Part shown: one piece after another, positions 45,043 through 58,283 of the stretch
How positions within the stretch are numbered: the first letter of the stretch is position 1
Layout of the letters: each line of letters opens with the position of its first letter
NCBI RefSeq assembly: GCF_016808095.1
Contig: NC_068976.1
Coordinates: 29,248,871 to 29,312,870, forward strand
DNA from: Vigna angularis
Taxonomy: Eukaryota; Streptophyta; Magnoliopsida; Fabales; Fabaceae
Direction: 5' to 3'
DNA: 64,000 nucleotides
Program-made: the position numbers and the translations under genes
The notes under the pieces: model-generated
The model's database searches: none
What the model was told of the DNA's origin: nothing
What the model saw: the letters and a program-made list of their open reading frames with translations, nothing else

Positions 45043-47000
45043 GAAAGAGCTAGAACATCACAAATTGAGGTTTGAATTTGAATTTCTAAAGGTTGTTAAT
45101 ATTTAATGTCTGGTAATGTTTTGAACAAGATTCTCTTAGAAAGAATACTTTTGGAAAAGAGATTGAGAAGTGAGATGTAAGAAAAGAACTATTTTCTGCA
45201 GACAGAATAAGAAAAAGTCTCAATTTGAATTAAAGTATGCATACAGATAAGGTTACTCAGTGGCTAGGATTCTCTGCAGTTGGAAAAGAATTGCAGGGTG
45301 CAGTTATAAATTTTTATTTTTGTTTACCTTTTATTTATAAAGGAAAAAATTTAAGGTTGCAGTAGAAAATATAAGTGCTGATGATTCAAACATAGTGCAC
45401 CAGACTCATTTATATATGTTTTAGTATGAACAGGTTTCTTTTGTTTTAATGGTGAAATTAAGATGTATCTGTGGTGGGGTTTGGACAATTTATTCATAGA
45501 TTTCTTAAGTTCTTGATTAGGCAAAATGCTTTACAGTAAAGTGGAAACAAGGATTTGACAAGAGAATAATAGGTACAACAAGTGTGTGATGTAGAAAATT
45601 TTGAAAAATGGTTTATTTTAAAAGTCAATTATGATTATAATTGTTTATTTTTATTAGAAATAATTATAATTATAATTAATTTTTTGCTTAAATGAATTTT
45701 AAGATTAATTTTATTTGAAAAAAAAATCATGAGAAAAAGAGTTTGATGAAGTCAAAAGAAAAAAGTATTGAAATATAACCATAAGATATGAATTTTCAGA
45801 TTTTGTTTTTGTAAAAGTTCATAGTGCAGTTAGAAATTGGAGGTGCAGGAAGAAAACAGAAGCCCCAGTGCGTGATATCGATAAGCCCAGTCAAATACTG
45901 AAAGTCCCAGGCTCGTTTAGAAAAAACATTGTTATATATGACAAAATTTAAAATAAATGTTTCTAAGAATATTAAAAAAGAATAAAGTGGGTAGAGATGG
46001 TTAAATCATAATTAATATAATATTGTGTTAGGGAGAGGCTCTTTTACGTTTTTAAACTATCCATATAATCCAGAAAAATGTATAATATATAGTAATAAGA
46101 AAATATGTCCCTATGTAGAAAGTTCATATAAATATTTATTTTTCAGAGTTCTTGATAGGAGTTTCTCTTACGCATTTTATAGGAAGTTAGAGGATGAAAC
46201 ACTTAATACAAGAATAACTACTAATACTTTAAACATTAATGATCAGACGAATTATGAAATGACCAATATGTTATAGAAAAAAAGGACTACGATATTAAAT
46301 TAATTGAGAAAAGAAATTAAATAACTCGAATAGGAGATTTTTAGTCACTACATGAGTATAAAATCATACTCCTAATAATACTAATAACAATGGTAATGTT
46401 AATTGAGAAAAGACTTAATAGGAGAGGATAAAATGGTACTTGAGTGCTATAAAATAGAATTAACACAAATGTATAACGATAAAAGAAATAATAATTGTAT
46501 CTAACGTTGCTTCTAATCCTCTTAGAATCAAAATCGATGATTTTGAAATATAATATGTTTTGTGAGGAGTAAAAAATAAAGAATAAGATAATTATATATA
46601 TACAAACTTTCAACATTTAGACTCATAAAAAAGATTAAAAACAAAATAAACTATTTTATTTTATTATCACTTTTTTTATTTTATTTTATATTTTTTATGT
46701 TAAAATTAAAGTGTGAAAATTTTTAAAAAAATTATTTCGTCATTTATCTTTCGTACCATTAATTGAAAATATATTTTTTTCTATTTTTATAATTTTTATT
46801 TTTTTAAATAAATTTATTTAACAGAACAAAATGGGTGTTGACAAAAGTTAAATTTGCGTAGAATTTTACAGCTTTACATAAGATTACCATGTTAACTGCT
46901 ATACTTTCGGTTCATTAATTACTATACTTTCGGTTCATTAAAATTGAAAGTACAGACATTGCCAGTACAAGAACTGATAATCAGTATTTATTTTACACTT
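45043..47000. other. Intergenic AT-rich DNA
   Basis: No gene is supported. A 20-bp unit CTATACTTTCGGTTCATTAA occurs twice 23 bp apart (46,899-46,918 and 46,922-46,941). The remainder is AT-rich with simple T and A runs. Confidence 0.5.
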
Positions 47001-47684
47001 AAATAACATAAAATATTTATTTTTGACGATAATTATTTCTTGTAATTAGTTAAAAAGTATCTCTTGTAATTTGTACTCAGCATCTATGCAGAATATTCTC
47101 AGCATTCCTAGGTGGCATCGATATAAACAGAAATTATTGATGTAGTTATTTATTTTCTCTTTGATTTCTTATTTAATTCCATTTTGTTTATTTTTCACGT
47201 GTTATTTTTTCTCTCTTCATACCTTTCTCTTAGCATACACACCTACCCAGCGTGAGCGACACGTTCATCGTAGGTATTAACATAGCATATTTTTAATCAA
47301 CATCAAACTTTGGATCTTCCGAAACCTTATGCCACGCGCCACCGTCACGTGGAATTAAAATATAAATCTTTTATTTATTTTCCATGAGTAACTTGCTTAT
47401 AAAATATTCATGTTTTATAATATCACGGTTCCTCCAAGGGTTAGGGTTAGGGTTAGGACTGGACACAGTATCGAAGGCTTTGCCACACTCTGCCATTGTC
47501 GAACTGTTGAAGGCTCTTCCACCGTCGTCGAAGATTCTGAGAACACTTCTCGCTGCAAAGAGAAGCAAATCTGCAATACGTTTTTCCCTTTCCCTTTCAA
47601 AAGAGATTGAAAAACCTTGGCATAGTAGCAGTGGAAGAACGAAGGAGAAGAGGGGGAGCAAAACGACGTCATTGAGGCGGGAGC
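47001..47684. repeat. Left arm of the inverted repeat enclosing CCT8
   Basis: Its reverse complement matches 57,189-57,900. The outer parts (47,001-47,430) are nearly identical over hundreds of bases. The inner parts differ by substitutions and small insertions. A TTAGGG-like run (GGGTTAGGGTTAGGGTTAGG, about 47,439-47,458) is present only in this arm. The inner end lies about 140 bp upstream of the CCT8 start codon, so this arm probably contains the CCT8 promoter. Confidence 0.93.
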
Positions 47685-47784
47685 CGGAGGAGGACGCACC
47701 TGAGTTTTTCCTTGAATTATTATATAATTAACTATAATTGGTTATAATACAGTGCAAGTGCAGTTTGCCCACCCCTAATTTCTA

Positions 47785-47803
47785 GGGTTTTAGGGTTAGG
47801 GTA
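47785..47803 (+). promoter_or_regulatory. Telo-box-like element in the CCT8 leader
   Basis: CTAGGGTTTTAGGGTTAGGG lies about 20-37 bp upstream of the start codon. Its complement contains AACCCTAA, the core of the telo box found in promoters and leaders of many plant genes for the translation and protein-folding machinery. A role here is inferred from position and motif only. Confidence 0.55.
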
Positions 47804-47821
47804 TTCTCAAATTGCAAGAAC

Positions 47822-50800
47822 ATGGGTTTTAACATTCAACCCTATGGGATTCAATCCATGCTCAAGGAAGGCCACAAACACCTTTCTGGTCTAGATGAGG
47901 CGGTTCTCAAGAACATCGACGCCTGCAAACAACTATCCACTATAACTCGAACTTCCCTTGGTCCCAATGGTAACGATCGCGCTTACCCTTTTTCGTTTTT
48001 ACGTTTTTTAACTGACCCCGAGTGGGTGTTGCACCCTCAGATTCCAAAAGTTTGGATTTTTATAATGTGGGTATGTGTACGTTTTCATGGTTGCGGATCT
48101 AGCGTTTATACGGATGCCGTGCTAAGAGTAAATGTAACGAGGTGGCTTGAGAAAGAGAAGTTTCTGTTTTTCGTTTACTAAGGAGATTTTCATTTTGGAT
48201 TCTGGGAAAGTTTTTTGTTTGTTCGTGTATGAACCTGTTGCTGGTTGTTGTTAACTGAAGGAAGGGTTTGACTGGATAGATTTATATTATTTGTAATATT
48301 TTGTTTGATCTGCTTCAGGTATGAATAAGATGGTTATAAATCATTTGGACAAGCTTTTTGTCACGAATGACGCTGCGACAATTGTGAACGAACTTGAAGT
48401 TCAGCATCCTGCTGCCAAGATTTTGGTTTTGGCTGGGAAGGCTCAACAAGAGGAGATTGGGGATGGAGCTAACTTAACTATTTCATTTGCTGGGGAGCTC
48501 CTGCAGGGTGCTGAGGAACTTATCAGGATGGGTTTGCATCCGAGCGAGATAATCAGTGGATACACTAAAGCAATCAACAAGGTTTTTTGGTTTTTATGGG
48601 AGCTATAGTGATTCTTCTTTAAATATTGTATTGATGTTGCTGCTTTCTCTCGCTCTAATTCCTTGTCATGTTTCAGACTGTTCAAATATTGGATGATCTG
48701 GTTGAGGAAGGTTCGGAGACTATGGATGTTCGTGATAAGGAGCAAATTGTTTCTCGAATGAAAGCAGCGGTTGCTAGCAAGCAGTTTGGTCTAGAAAATA
48801 CCATATGCTCACTTGTTGCTGATGTGAGTGCATCCGAATCCATTTTACTATGATAAATTGCTTTGGTAGGATAATACTGTTTACAGTCTGACCTTCGTTT
48901 GGAAAATAGGCATGCATCCAAGTATGTCCGAAAAACCCAGCAAACTTTAATGTGGACAACATTCGCGTTGCAAAGCTCTTGGGTGGGGGCTTGCATAACA
49001 GCACAGTAGTTCGGGGAATGGTGTTGAAGAGTGATGCTGTTGGGACTGTAAAGCAAGCAGAGAAGGCAAAGGTGAGCTTTCTCTGTGTTGAATTATTTTA
49101 GTTTTATCGGTGAGTCTCCTATAAATTCATTTGTTGTGAATTAGATCCTTCAAAACTATCTTATCATTGCCATTTTTCCATACTCTATGCTAGATGATTT
49201 TAAGCCAAGCTTTCAGGTTTGCTTGTGCGTGTGCTCTTCATTGGTTCCTTAATTTGATATTTTGATTAGTTGGAAGCCTATACTTTTAGCCTGACCTGAG
49301 TAATATGTGAGGACTTCATTTTAGCTTTAGTCTATTTTTATCATCTTCAACATATTCTCTCACATAATTATGCATGACTGCAAGAAAAAAAAGGTGAAAT
49401 TAGTACCTTAATTGTCTGACTCGATTTTTTTGTTTTGGTTTTGTTCTCCAACGGTTTTTTGTTTTATTTTTGTCCTTGCTTTAAAGTTTAAAATGTTTAA
49501 CAAGTTAATTCTGTTAGGTCCAGGCAACATTCTAACACCCCTAATTAATAGCTCTGTTAATGAGGTTATGTTGTCTTCTAATTTAGCTTAACATGGTTTC
49601 ATGTTGATCTCCCTCTTTAGAATGTTCAACAATTTGTCCATTCTACGACAAAAGAATTTGAAACAGGGGTGTGCTACACTCGAGGGTTAAACCAGAAAAC
49701 CCATTGAAATATTGGTATTTCATTGAACCAGAAAAACTAATTTCTCGCATATAGTAGATATAAACAACCCATTCCAACACTGCTGTGAACTACACAATCA
49801 AGCCCTTTGCAGCAATTCAAAACACAATCTCCATTAGAAAATCTTTTCATAGAAGTTATAGATTTGCACAGTGATACGGTTATGTGTGACTGTCGTATTT
49901 CGGTGGAATTCAATAATCAACTGAAACAATATTTTAATCACTCTTTTACTAAAGTGTAATGATCTAATCTATCTTTGAAAGAGGCCATTGTTGACATCTT
50001 GAAACAAAGTCTAATTACGATGCCTCCACATGGTTTTCCTTCCTTTCCATTTTTTTATTTTACTCATCTTTGTTGTTTTCATTTGCTGTCGCTACATTTC
50101 TTTTATAATTTTCACTACAAGAGGGCATTATTGAATTTGATTTGAACTTGATAGCAGAAATCAGATACTGCATTTTAAGTTGTATGTGCTAAGTAGCAAA
50201 TTGCACGAGTTTTTCTTCTTCTATGGTAAGAAACAAGGACCTAATTAACCCAACTACCTTTCATTCTAACAAAATATTTTTGTCTTAGATGCAATTATGT
50301 TACTATAGAGGTCTACCTGAAGCGTCCTTCATCCATATCTCCTAAGAATGAATCCATACTTCTCCAAACCTCATCTCTACTTGACTTACTTCAATGTTTA
50401 GAAGGCCACTGTTTATCACACCCCAACTTCATGTTTATATCAGTTTTGAATCTCCTCTACTAATGATACTCCATTCCAATATCTCCAAACAAAATGGTTC
50501 TCCATTCCAGTACAAGGCATACTCTTGCCTGAGATTAGCCTGATTTTTATGAACATCAAGTCTGTATGCCATAAGATTAGTGGCAAGAAGGCAGAGTCAT
50601 TGACAGTGTTGACAAAGTTATTAGTGGAATTGGATTTGGATGCATTTGTTAATGAAAAGGACTAAGTGTTTGGGTGTTTAAATGTTAGAGGGCCAAGAGA
50701 AAACAAATAGGGTGAGAGGACTTGAGCATTATTAACATGTTAAAAATAATTAAAAAAGGAAACAACAATAGAAACCATCATAGTAAGCCAAGTTGAGAAG

Positions 50801-53800
50801 ATGGAAGAACTGCTATAACTTGAGGTTAAATTATTGAGTTGTTACTGCATTTATAAAAGTCTTAGAATTAGATTTATATTTTTTATATTCTGCATTGTTT
50901 AAAATTTGTGTGTGGAGTTTTCAATGCTATTTTTAGCTTCCGATGGTTTTTTACTTTGTCCAAACGTTTTGGCAGGTCTTTAATGTGAATTTATGAAAGC
51001 ACTTTCTTTAGTAGTGTTCTAGGGCATGTTGAACAAAGTCCTATGACTACATAGTATATAGTCATATCCCTTTTGGGATCATGTCGGGCTTTAAAATTTA
51101 AACTGTATATGGGTTTGTAATTTTGAAAGGCTTCACATACTTACCTTTTCTAAAAAGTGATTTAATGTAAGTATGGAGTGGCTCATTTTGAGATTATTTA
51201 ACTGAGTATTACCTACTAATATGATTGGTGGTGTCAGGCCTGTTGCAATTATATGCTTCAACATTGAAGCTCTACTAATTTCAATGAAGTTATTTGTTCT
51301 CTCACTTTTTGTTGAGATGCATATTTTCCTGTCATCATGTAGCAAGATCTTTTTCTATAATCTTCTACATTGAGTATATTTGATATACACAAGATATCAA
51401 TCCTTTTCTGCCAATGAAAAAATATTGGCAAATTTTCATACTGTCTTGTGCTGAGTTCTTTTATCTGTATTGTTTAAGGTTGCTGTGTTTGCCGGTGGTG
51501 TTGATACATCAGCAACTGAGACTAAAGGAACTGTCCTCATACATTCAGCGGAGCAGGTATGTCAAAATGACTAGAGTTTGGATTTGATCACTGTCTTCTA
51601 CTTACTGTTTTATGTAGATATGTTCTTTTAATTGTTTGCATATAATGTGTCTAATGTTATAAGCTGGAGATCTAACTGTGTCCAAAATGAGAAGGTTGGA
51701 AGTGGATATTGGTTGGGTACTATAGCTAAATCTTAATGCAGTAATAACAACCGTAAACTTGTGTTATTGTTTCTTTTTACCAAGTATAAGTTTTCTCCGC
51801 TGATAATTTGGAAGGCTCTATTTTGTTTGGTCACATTGCTGCTGAGTTTTCTATGTTCATTTATCATGATTTTTTGGGTTTGGTTATGCTTTATTGGTTT
51901 TACATATTCTTCTAATTGTTATAACTTAAAACATATAAAAATCCTAAAAGGTCTGTTGTACTTGGTCAATGCCTGATTCAAATTGTTATAACTTAATGCA
52001 TACTAGCATTGAGTTTCTCAAATTGTTCCTTCATCCATTTTTCTCATGCTGATATGTTTTGAAGTGATTTGTGGCTAGATTTTTTTATTGGAAACAATTT
52101 AATGTTTAAATTTAAATCTGTAAGACAATTTGGCAGTAACTTTTAGGATAATCTGTTTTTTTTTTTTATTCTCAACTTCTTCTGTAATAGGAAATGGTTT
52201 TATTTATTATACCTGAGGCTGTACTGCTAAAGGATCCTTGGGATTTTATACACCCTGATTTTTCTAATGTTTTGTTTTCCTATATTATTTGATGCTTTGA
52301 TAAATGGATTTTCTCTCTTTTTTATTTATATAGCTGGAAAATTATTCAAAAACTGAAGAGGCTAAAATAGAGGAGCTCATCAAGGCAGTAGCAGATTCTG
52401 GTGCCAAAGTGATTGTCAGTGGAGGAGCAGTTGGAGAGATGGCTTTGCATTTCTGTGAGCGTTACAAGTGTGTGAAGTCTTTTATCCCTTTTGGATTGTT
52501 TTAGTTGTTTCTCGCTATTGAATTAATATGAACATTATAAGTATTCAAGTCTAGATTGTTTTCTAACTTAAATATTATTGCATATAGGCTTATGGTTCTG
52601 AAAATCAGCTCAAAGTTTGAACTACGACGATTTTGCAGAACAACTGGTTCTGTTGCTATGGTTTGTGTTTTTGCTTATTTGGTTATGTAAATATGTTTTA
52701 TACTTTCTGTCTAATCAATTTTATTTTCCTGTTATAGTTGAAACTCAGCCAACCGAATCCAGATGATCTTGGATATGTGGATTCTGTTTCAGTTCAAGAA
52801 ATTGGTGGTGTCAGGGTATGTTCAAACCTGAATGAGCTCTGCTGTCTTCTTTGTTTCACGTTTCTTGTTTATATTAGTTTATGAGAAAATATGCTATGCA
52901 TTGACAATGGAAAATACACTGGTTTATTCCAACTATGGTGTGCACTTAATTGATTGGCTTGATTCTTTTGTTCTTCCCATGTCTAAGTATGACAGGCAAC
53001 TTCCTCTTATATTGATATGCAGGTGACTGTTGTAAAAAATGAAGAGGGTGGAAATTCTGTGGCCACTATTGTTCTACGAGGAAGTACTGAAAGTATACTA
53101 GATGATCTTGAAAGAGCAGTGGATGATGGAGTGAACACTTACAAGGTAATTTCTAATGTTCTGAAATTTTGCATGATCTTGAAGAAGTAATTTTCTGTTA
53201 TTTCCCTATGATGGAAATCCCATATCAAGTGGATATAAGACCAAATTATAGCATACAATACAAGTGGGTGCAAATGTCACCTTATAAGCTAATTTTTTGA
53301 GGTTGAGTTGGACTTAAATTACACTTTTTTAAGACCTTCTATCAATCTTGTAAACTCAGGTCTGCATGCCTGCAAATCTCAGGATTAATATTGCTTATTA
53401 CATCTTATTGGAGGCATTTCTTTTAAAAACAATTTAATGTTTGAGCTAATTGAAATATGGATTAATTGTTTGGAGGCACTTTTTTAAAAACAGTTGAATG
53501 CTTTAGCTTATTGGAATATGGATTAATCCTTTTCCACGCAATTATGTATTAGGCCATGTGCAGGGATAGCAGAATTGTACCTGGCGCTGCAGCCACAGAA
53601 ATTGAGTTAGCTAAACGGGTGAAAGATTTTTCCTTCGGGGAGACAGGGTACTTTTTATTTTCCTTTTCACTTTCAAACAATGATTATAATTTTTGGGGAT
53701 ACATTTATGTGGGTTGTTCACACACATCCTTCTTCCATTCATACTAATTACCTGATGAATTTATTTGTGTGACTTTGGCTTTTGGTAATGCTATTAATTA

Positions 53801-56681
53801 TCTCGTATAGGGCTATAAATATCCTATTATTATTTTCTAAATATTTTATATCATTTGCTGAATTCTTTGTATCTTTTAAGGCACCTCTAAACAAGTTCTA
53901 TATTGAAGAGATGCACGAGTGGGTAAAAGAACTGTAAACTATTATTATTTTTCTAATTTTTGTTTTAAATAAATGTAAGGTTTTATTATGTTAAGTTCCA
54001 TGAGCAACTGGTTATAAAGAATTTGTGCGACATCCATGACAAATTGTTTAGTAAATTGTCTACGTCTAGATACCACATGCTTTAACATACGTTCATTGTT
54101 ATATATTTGCATTTCATTGGCTACTAGCCCTTTGGGATCATTCACCACTAATGTGTTATCTTCTTGGATATATCTTGCTCTATTTCAATATTGTATGATG
54201 CAATTTTTTCAATATCTTTTCTAACTGGAGGTATTAGGAAATATTGAGGTTAACATAAATTAAATATGTTCTAAAATCTATCTTGAGCCCAAATGTTTGT
54301 AATACTGCAATTACTGTGTATTATTTGGAAATAGTTACAATGTCTGGGTATAGTTGCTATGTCTTTATGCTTCAGGAGTATTGTTTAACATTTGTGAAGG
54401 GGTTAACTTGTTTGAATAGGTGAACTCATCTTTTGTATTTGCCTATCTGGCACTATGTGTAGAGATCATTGTATCTTTTTGTAATTTACCGATAGAAGAA
54501 TCCATATAAGTGAATGAATAAGCTAAAAGATAGTTAATCTCTCAGACATTTTTTTTTTCTCCTTTCTCAAGTATTTTGTTCATTGCTTATTTGGTATTTG
54601 ACATTTTAATGGAATTGACTAAACATTTGCAATGGCTCTGTAGGTTGGATCAGTATGCCATAGCAAAATTTGCAGAAAGTTTTGAAATGATTCCTAGAAC
54701 TTTGGCTGAGAATGCTGGGTTAAATGCAATGGAGATCATATCTTCGCTATATGCAGAACATGCATCTGGAAATGCCAAAGTTGGCATTGATTTGGAAGGT
54801 GGCTGTAAGGATGTTTCAACCTTGAGCATTTGGGATCTCCATGTGACTAAGTAAGCTATATTCTAACACAGCATGTTTTATACGGTGGCAACCCCAAAAT
54901 TTGAGCGAATAATGAACTGTCTCTTCACTATTGTTTTGTAGATTCCCTTGATAAGCTTTGTCTAATAAAAAATTGTAGACATTAAGGGCTCCTATCGTTG
55001 ATGGAGTTTATGCATTCTTTCAACTTCTAAGATTGAAACAATTATATGAAATCAGAAATTATCTTCATATCACCTGAAAGACCAGTTTCATCTTATTGTT
55101 TTTTCTGTTCAGGCTCTTCGCTCTTAAATATGCTGTAGATGCTGCATGCACTGTACTACGAGTGGACCAGGTAATCAACTAATGATAATGTCTTTGCCGG
55201 TCATTTCCAGATTCCCCTGTCACATGTACCTCAGAAGCATATTTTAATTACGGAAACAAGCTTTGAAACACAGGTTTTTTATGGTTAATAAATATAACTA
55301 GTGCTAATAGTATGCAGCTTTTGTATACTAGCAACTAAAATGAAGAATAGGGTACCATGATGCCATATTCTGACCTGGGATCTAATAATGAAGATTGAAA
55401 CAATGTTGGTTTGGTACTTACATAAGTGCACAAGGTTTAACACAGGGATAGTTAGTTATAATAGTTCAGCAGTTGGAGTTGTATGATTAGAGAATTGACT
55501 TGAACAATTGCAATCTTCATCCATTTCATCCTCTAGCATGACCCTCTTGTACTGATATAATTGGCACAATTTCCTCAATTCTTTGTGATTGATCTTGTAC
55601 TGCTGTGATGGTGATTGTGCTTTTCACATTAATTTAGAAGTTCCCGTCTCTTCCATCGTCTCTGACCTATAATTTCCAGAATCAAACTATCTGATTCTCA
55701 CCCAGCTCAATCATGACCGTAGCAAGCGCCATTTTCATTTAACGAGCAGTGTCTCGTTTAAGGCAGGAATGCTTAGTATTGTTTCATTAGTTATTAGGCC
55801 CACTGCATGCAACACTTTACTGTCACATTCATGGTTTTGCCTTGGTACCCTATTTCCTTAACCAGAGTGAAAGTGAGGTACTGTATACGAAGATTGATTG
55901 TCATTTTTTCCAAATTATAGTGGATGCAAACTTCATTTTACTAGGTTGAATTAGACTTTTACTTTCTAAGATGTTGATTTTAACTTGGGGAGAAGTTTGA
56001 TTCTTTTTACTTTGATTCATCTTATTTTCTTAGTATGTGTTTGTGGAAAACTTTATCCAGCTCAACATAATATTATTAATTTTCAGTGCAAAAGCTGATT
56101 TATACATCACGAGCACCCGATACTTTGCTATTTACAGTTGTCCATAGGGTATGGTATCATTTCAACAAAATAGAGTGCTACTATTTACTCTCGTTTATTC
56201 AAAGGATTGATTTTTAATTCCACAGTTAAGTTTTAACAGCAGTACTAAGGATTTTAGGCTGGCAGTGTCTTGTGTTTAAGTAGTATAAAGAATGTAATGT
56301 AATGACAACTTGAGGTTTACAAAGTGAAACAATTAAGGAATAAATGGCAATGATGATGAGCCTATAAGGCCTATGCCATGAAGATTATTGACACATGCAT
56401 ATACAGCTTATGTGAAGTTCAATGTAATATTTTCGTCTATTTTTTCTTGAAAAGAAGTTAGAATTTTGAAATGTAGATATGAGAAGTGATATGATGTAAC
56501 AAGATAGAGAGAAATTAGAGGTTTCAAATAGGTGTTTTTAATATGGATGTTTCCATATATCATTGTTTAACTCAGTGTAAAGTTGGGGAGTTATGATTTT
56601 TTTTTTCTTCAGATTATCATGGCAAAACCAGCTGGTGGTCCAAGGAGAGGAGAGCAACCTGCAGGCGCAGATGAAGATTAA
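47822..56681 (+). CDS. CCT8: T-complex protein 1 subunit theta (TRiC/CCT chaperonin), 13 exons, 544 aa
   Basis: One of eight paralogous subunits of the cytosolic ATP-driven chaperonin that folds actin, tubulin and other proteins. In plants CCT8 is also known to aid cell-to-cell trafficking of KNOTTED1-type proteins. Exons: 47,822-47,969; 48,319-48,581; 48,677-48,823; 48,910-49,071; 51,479-51,556; 52,334-52,467; 52,588-52,660; 52,738-52,815; 53,023-53,145; 53,553-53,647; 54,644-54,850; 55,113-55,170; 56,613-56,681. All join in frame and total 545 codons with the stop, as expected for the family. Nucleotide-binding motifs are present: SLGPNG (45-50), NDAATIV (66-72) and GDGAN (97-101; canonical group II is GDGT-T/N, so Thr is Ala here). 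Theta-type landmarks are NPANFNVDNIRVAKLLGG, FCRTTGSVA and the C-terminal DLHVTKLFALKYAVDAACTVLRVDQIIMAKPAGG. Intron 4 is 2.4 kb. The whole gene sits between two inverted repeats. Confidence 0.97.
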
Positions 56682-57188
56682 GTCTAAAAAAATGCGAATT
56701 GATTATCATCTTGGTCATGTTTGTATCTCAACATGATGGCTCGAATTTGACTTAGGCAATGTTTTATTTTATTTAGACTTTAGTAGTGTTGTTCTTCACC
56801 AAATTTTGAAGTTTGTTTTTGCCATGAAATACAAAGAGGTTTGTTATGTAAATTTACGTATTTGTAGCCCTGTTGTGAGTGGCGATATTAATTTACTGAT
56901 CATTATGGCCCTGGCCTTTGTTTGAGATCTCATGTATGTAAGGTTTTTCGGGTATCAGTTCTTTAGTATCAAAACTGTTACACTTGAAATTTATCCATTA
57001 TTGAGAAAGAAAACTTATTAGGTTTTTCATAGTGAAACCTGCTATAATTGCGTAGAATTGAAAGCAAACAGCGCCTAAATTTATGTTCTTCCTCTAAGGT
57101 TGTTGTGGCCTTCTGTGTGTAATTACTGTCATCTCATGGTGGTACGTTATTTCTTCATTGTGAGATTATTAGCAAAATTATATGACTA
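56682..57188. other. 3' flank of CCT8
   Basis: The 3' untranslated region and terminator zone. Several AATAAA-like variants are possible but none is decisive. No other gene is seen before the right inverted-repeat arm. Confidence 0.55.
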
Positions 57189-57900
57189 GCTCCCGCCTCA
57201 ACGACGTCGTTTTGCTTCCCCTCTTCTCCTTCGTTCTTCCATTGCTACCATGCCAAGATTTTTCGATCTCTTTTGAAAGGGAAAGGGAAAAACGTACCTT
57301 TGAGTTGCAGATTTGTTTCTCTTTCTAGCGAAAAGTGTTCTCATAACCTTCGACGAGGGTGGAAGAGCCTTCAAGTTCGACAACTGCATAGTGTGGTAAA
57401 ACCTTTACAGTGAACAACATCGAGTCTTTGACAACAGTAGCGGCAGCCTTCCACGAAGATAGGAAATAGGAAATTGTGATATTATAAAACATGAATATTT
57501 TATAAGCAAGTTACTCATGGAAAATAAATAAAAGATTTATATTTTAATTCCACGTGACGGTGGCGCGTGGCATAAGGTTTCGGAAGATCCAAAGTTTGAT
57601 GTTGATTAAAAATATGCTATGTTAATACCTACGATGAACGTGTCGCTCACGCTGGGTAGGTGTGTATGCTAAGAGAAAGGTATGAAGAGAGAAAAAATAA
57701 CACGTGAAAAATAAACAAAATGGAATTAAATAAGAAATCAAAGAGAAAATAAATAACTACATCAATAATTTCTGTTTATATCGATGCCACCTAGGAATGC
57801 TGAGAATATTCTGCATAGATGCTGAGTACAAATTACAAGAGATACTTTTTAACTAATTACAAGAAATAATTATCGTCAAAAATAAATATTTTATGTTATT
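57189..57900. repeat. Right arm of the inverted repeat enclosing CCT8
   Basis: Inverted match to 47,001-47,684. Read on the minus strand it includes GAGGCGGGAGC at the inner end and the block CCACGTGACGGTGGCGCGTGG (21 bp, 57,552-57,572) midway. A frame on the minus strand (57,198-57,389) and a frame in the left arm share the peptide KALPPSSK, so the segment may once have been a first exon. No family is recognisable. Confidence 0.93.
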
Positions 57901-58283
57901 CGAAGACAACCAATTTTCCTTTAAAAAAAACAAATAAATAATAAAGACAATGAAGTGAAGAAATACACACCATAAATAAATAAAATAAATTATATAAAGG
58001 TCAAGTCTTGGACATAAAAATTTCCACCAAAACAAGAAATCTGAGCCGTTGAAAAAGCTGAATCTCATCGTGATGGTCCCATACAATTATCAGCATCTCG
58101 GTGTAAGTTGTTTGGGACAAGGAAAACGAGACTTTTAGATGGTGGGAAGATTAAGGTAAAAACCAAACAGCCCCTTTAACAAACAACACAACAACATAAA
58201 ATCTTTCTCTCTATCTATTTCTTTGCTTCTCTTTCTCTTACTATGTGTTGAAATTCTGAATTTGAAGCATATCTTGTTCTTGA
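57901..58283 (+). promoter_or_regulatory. Promoter and leader region of the HDR1-like gene
   Basis: From about 58,200 the sequence becomes CT-rich (CTTTCTCTCTATC, CTTCTCTTTCTCTT), typical of plant 5' leaders with pyrimidine patches. No clear TATA box is visible at the expected distance. Confidence 0.4.

Noticed and set aside
47384..47731. Plus-strand frame of 115 codons in the left inverted-repeat arm
   Set aside because: No domain, and the right arm does not preserve the full frame. It is kept only as a hint of a fossil exon.
47001..57900. Reading the CCT8 inverted repeats as a MULE with captured CCT8
   Set aside because: No 8-10 bp direct repeat was found just outside the arms, and CCT8 is complete with all introns, so simple capture is not supported.
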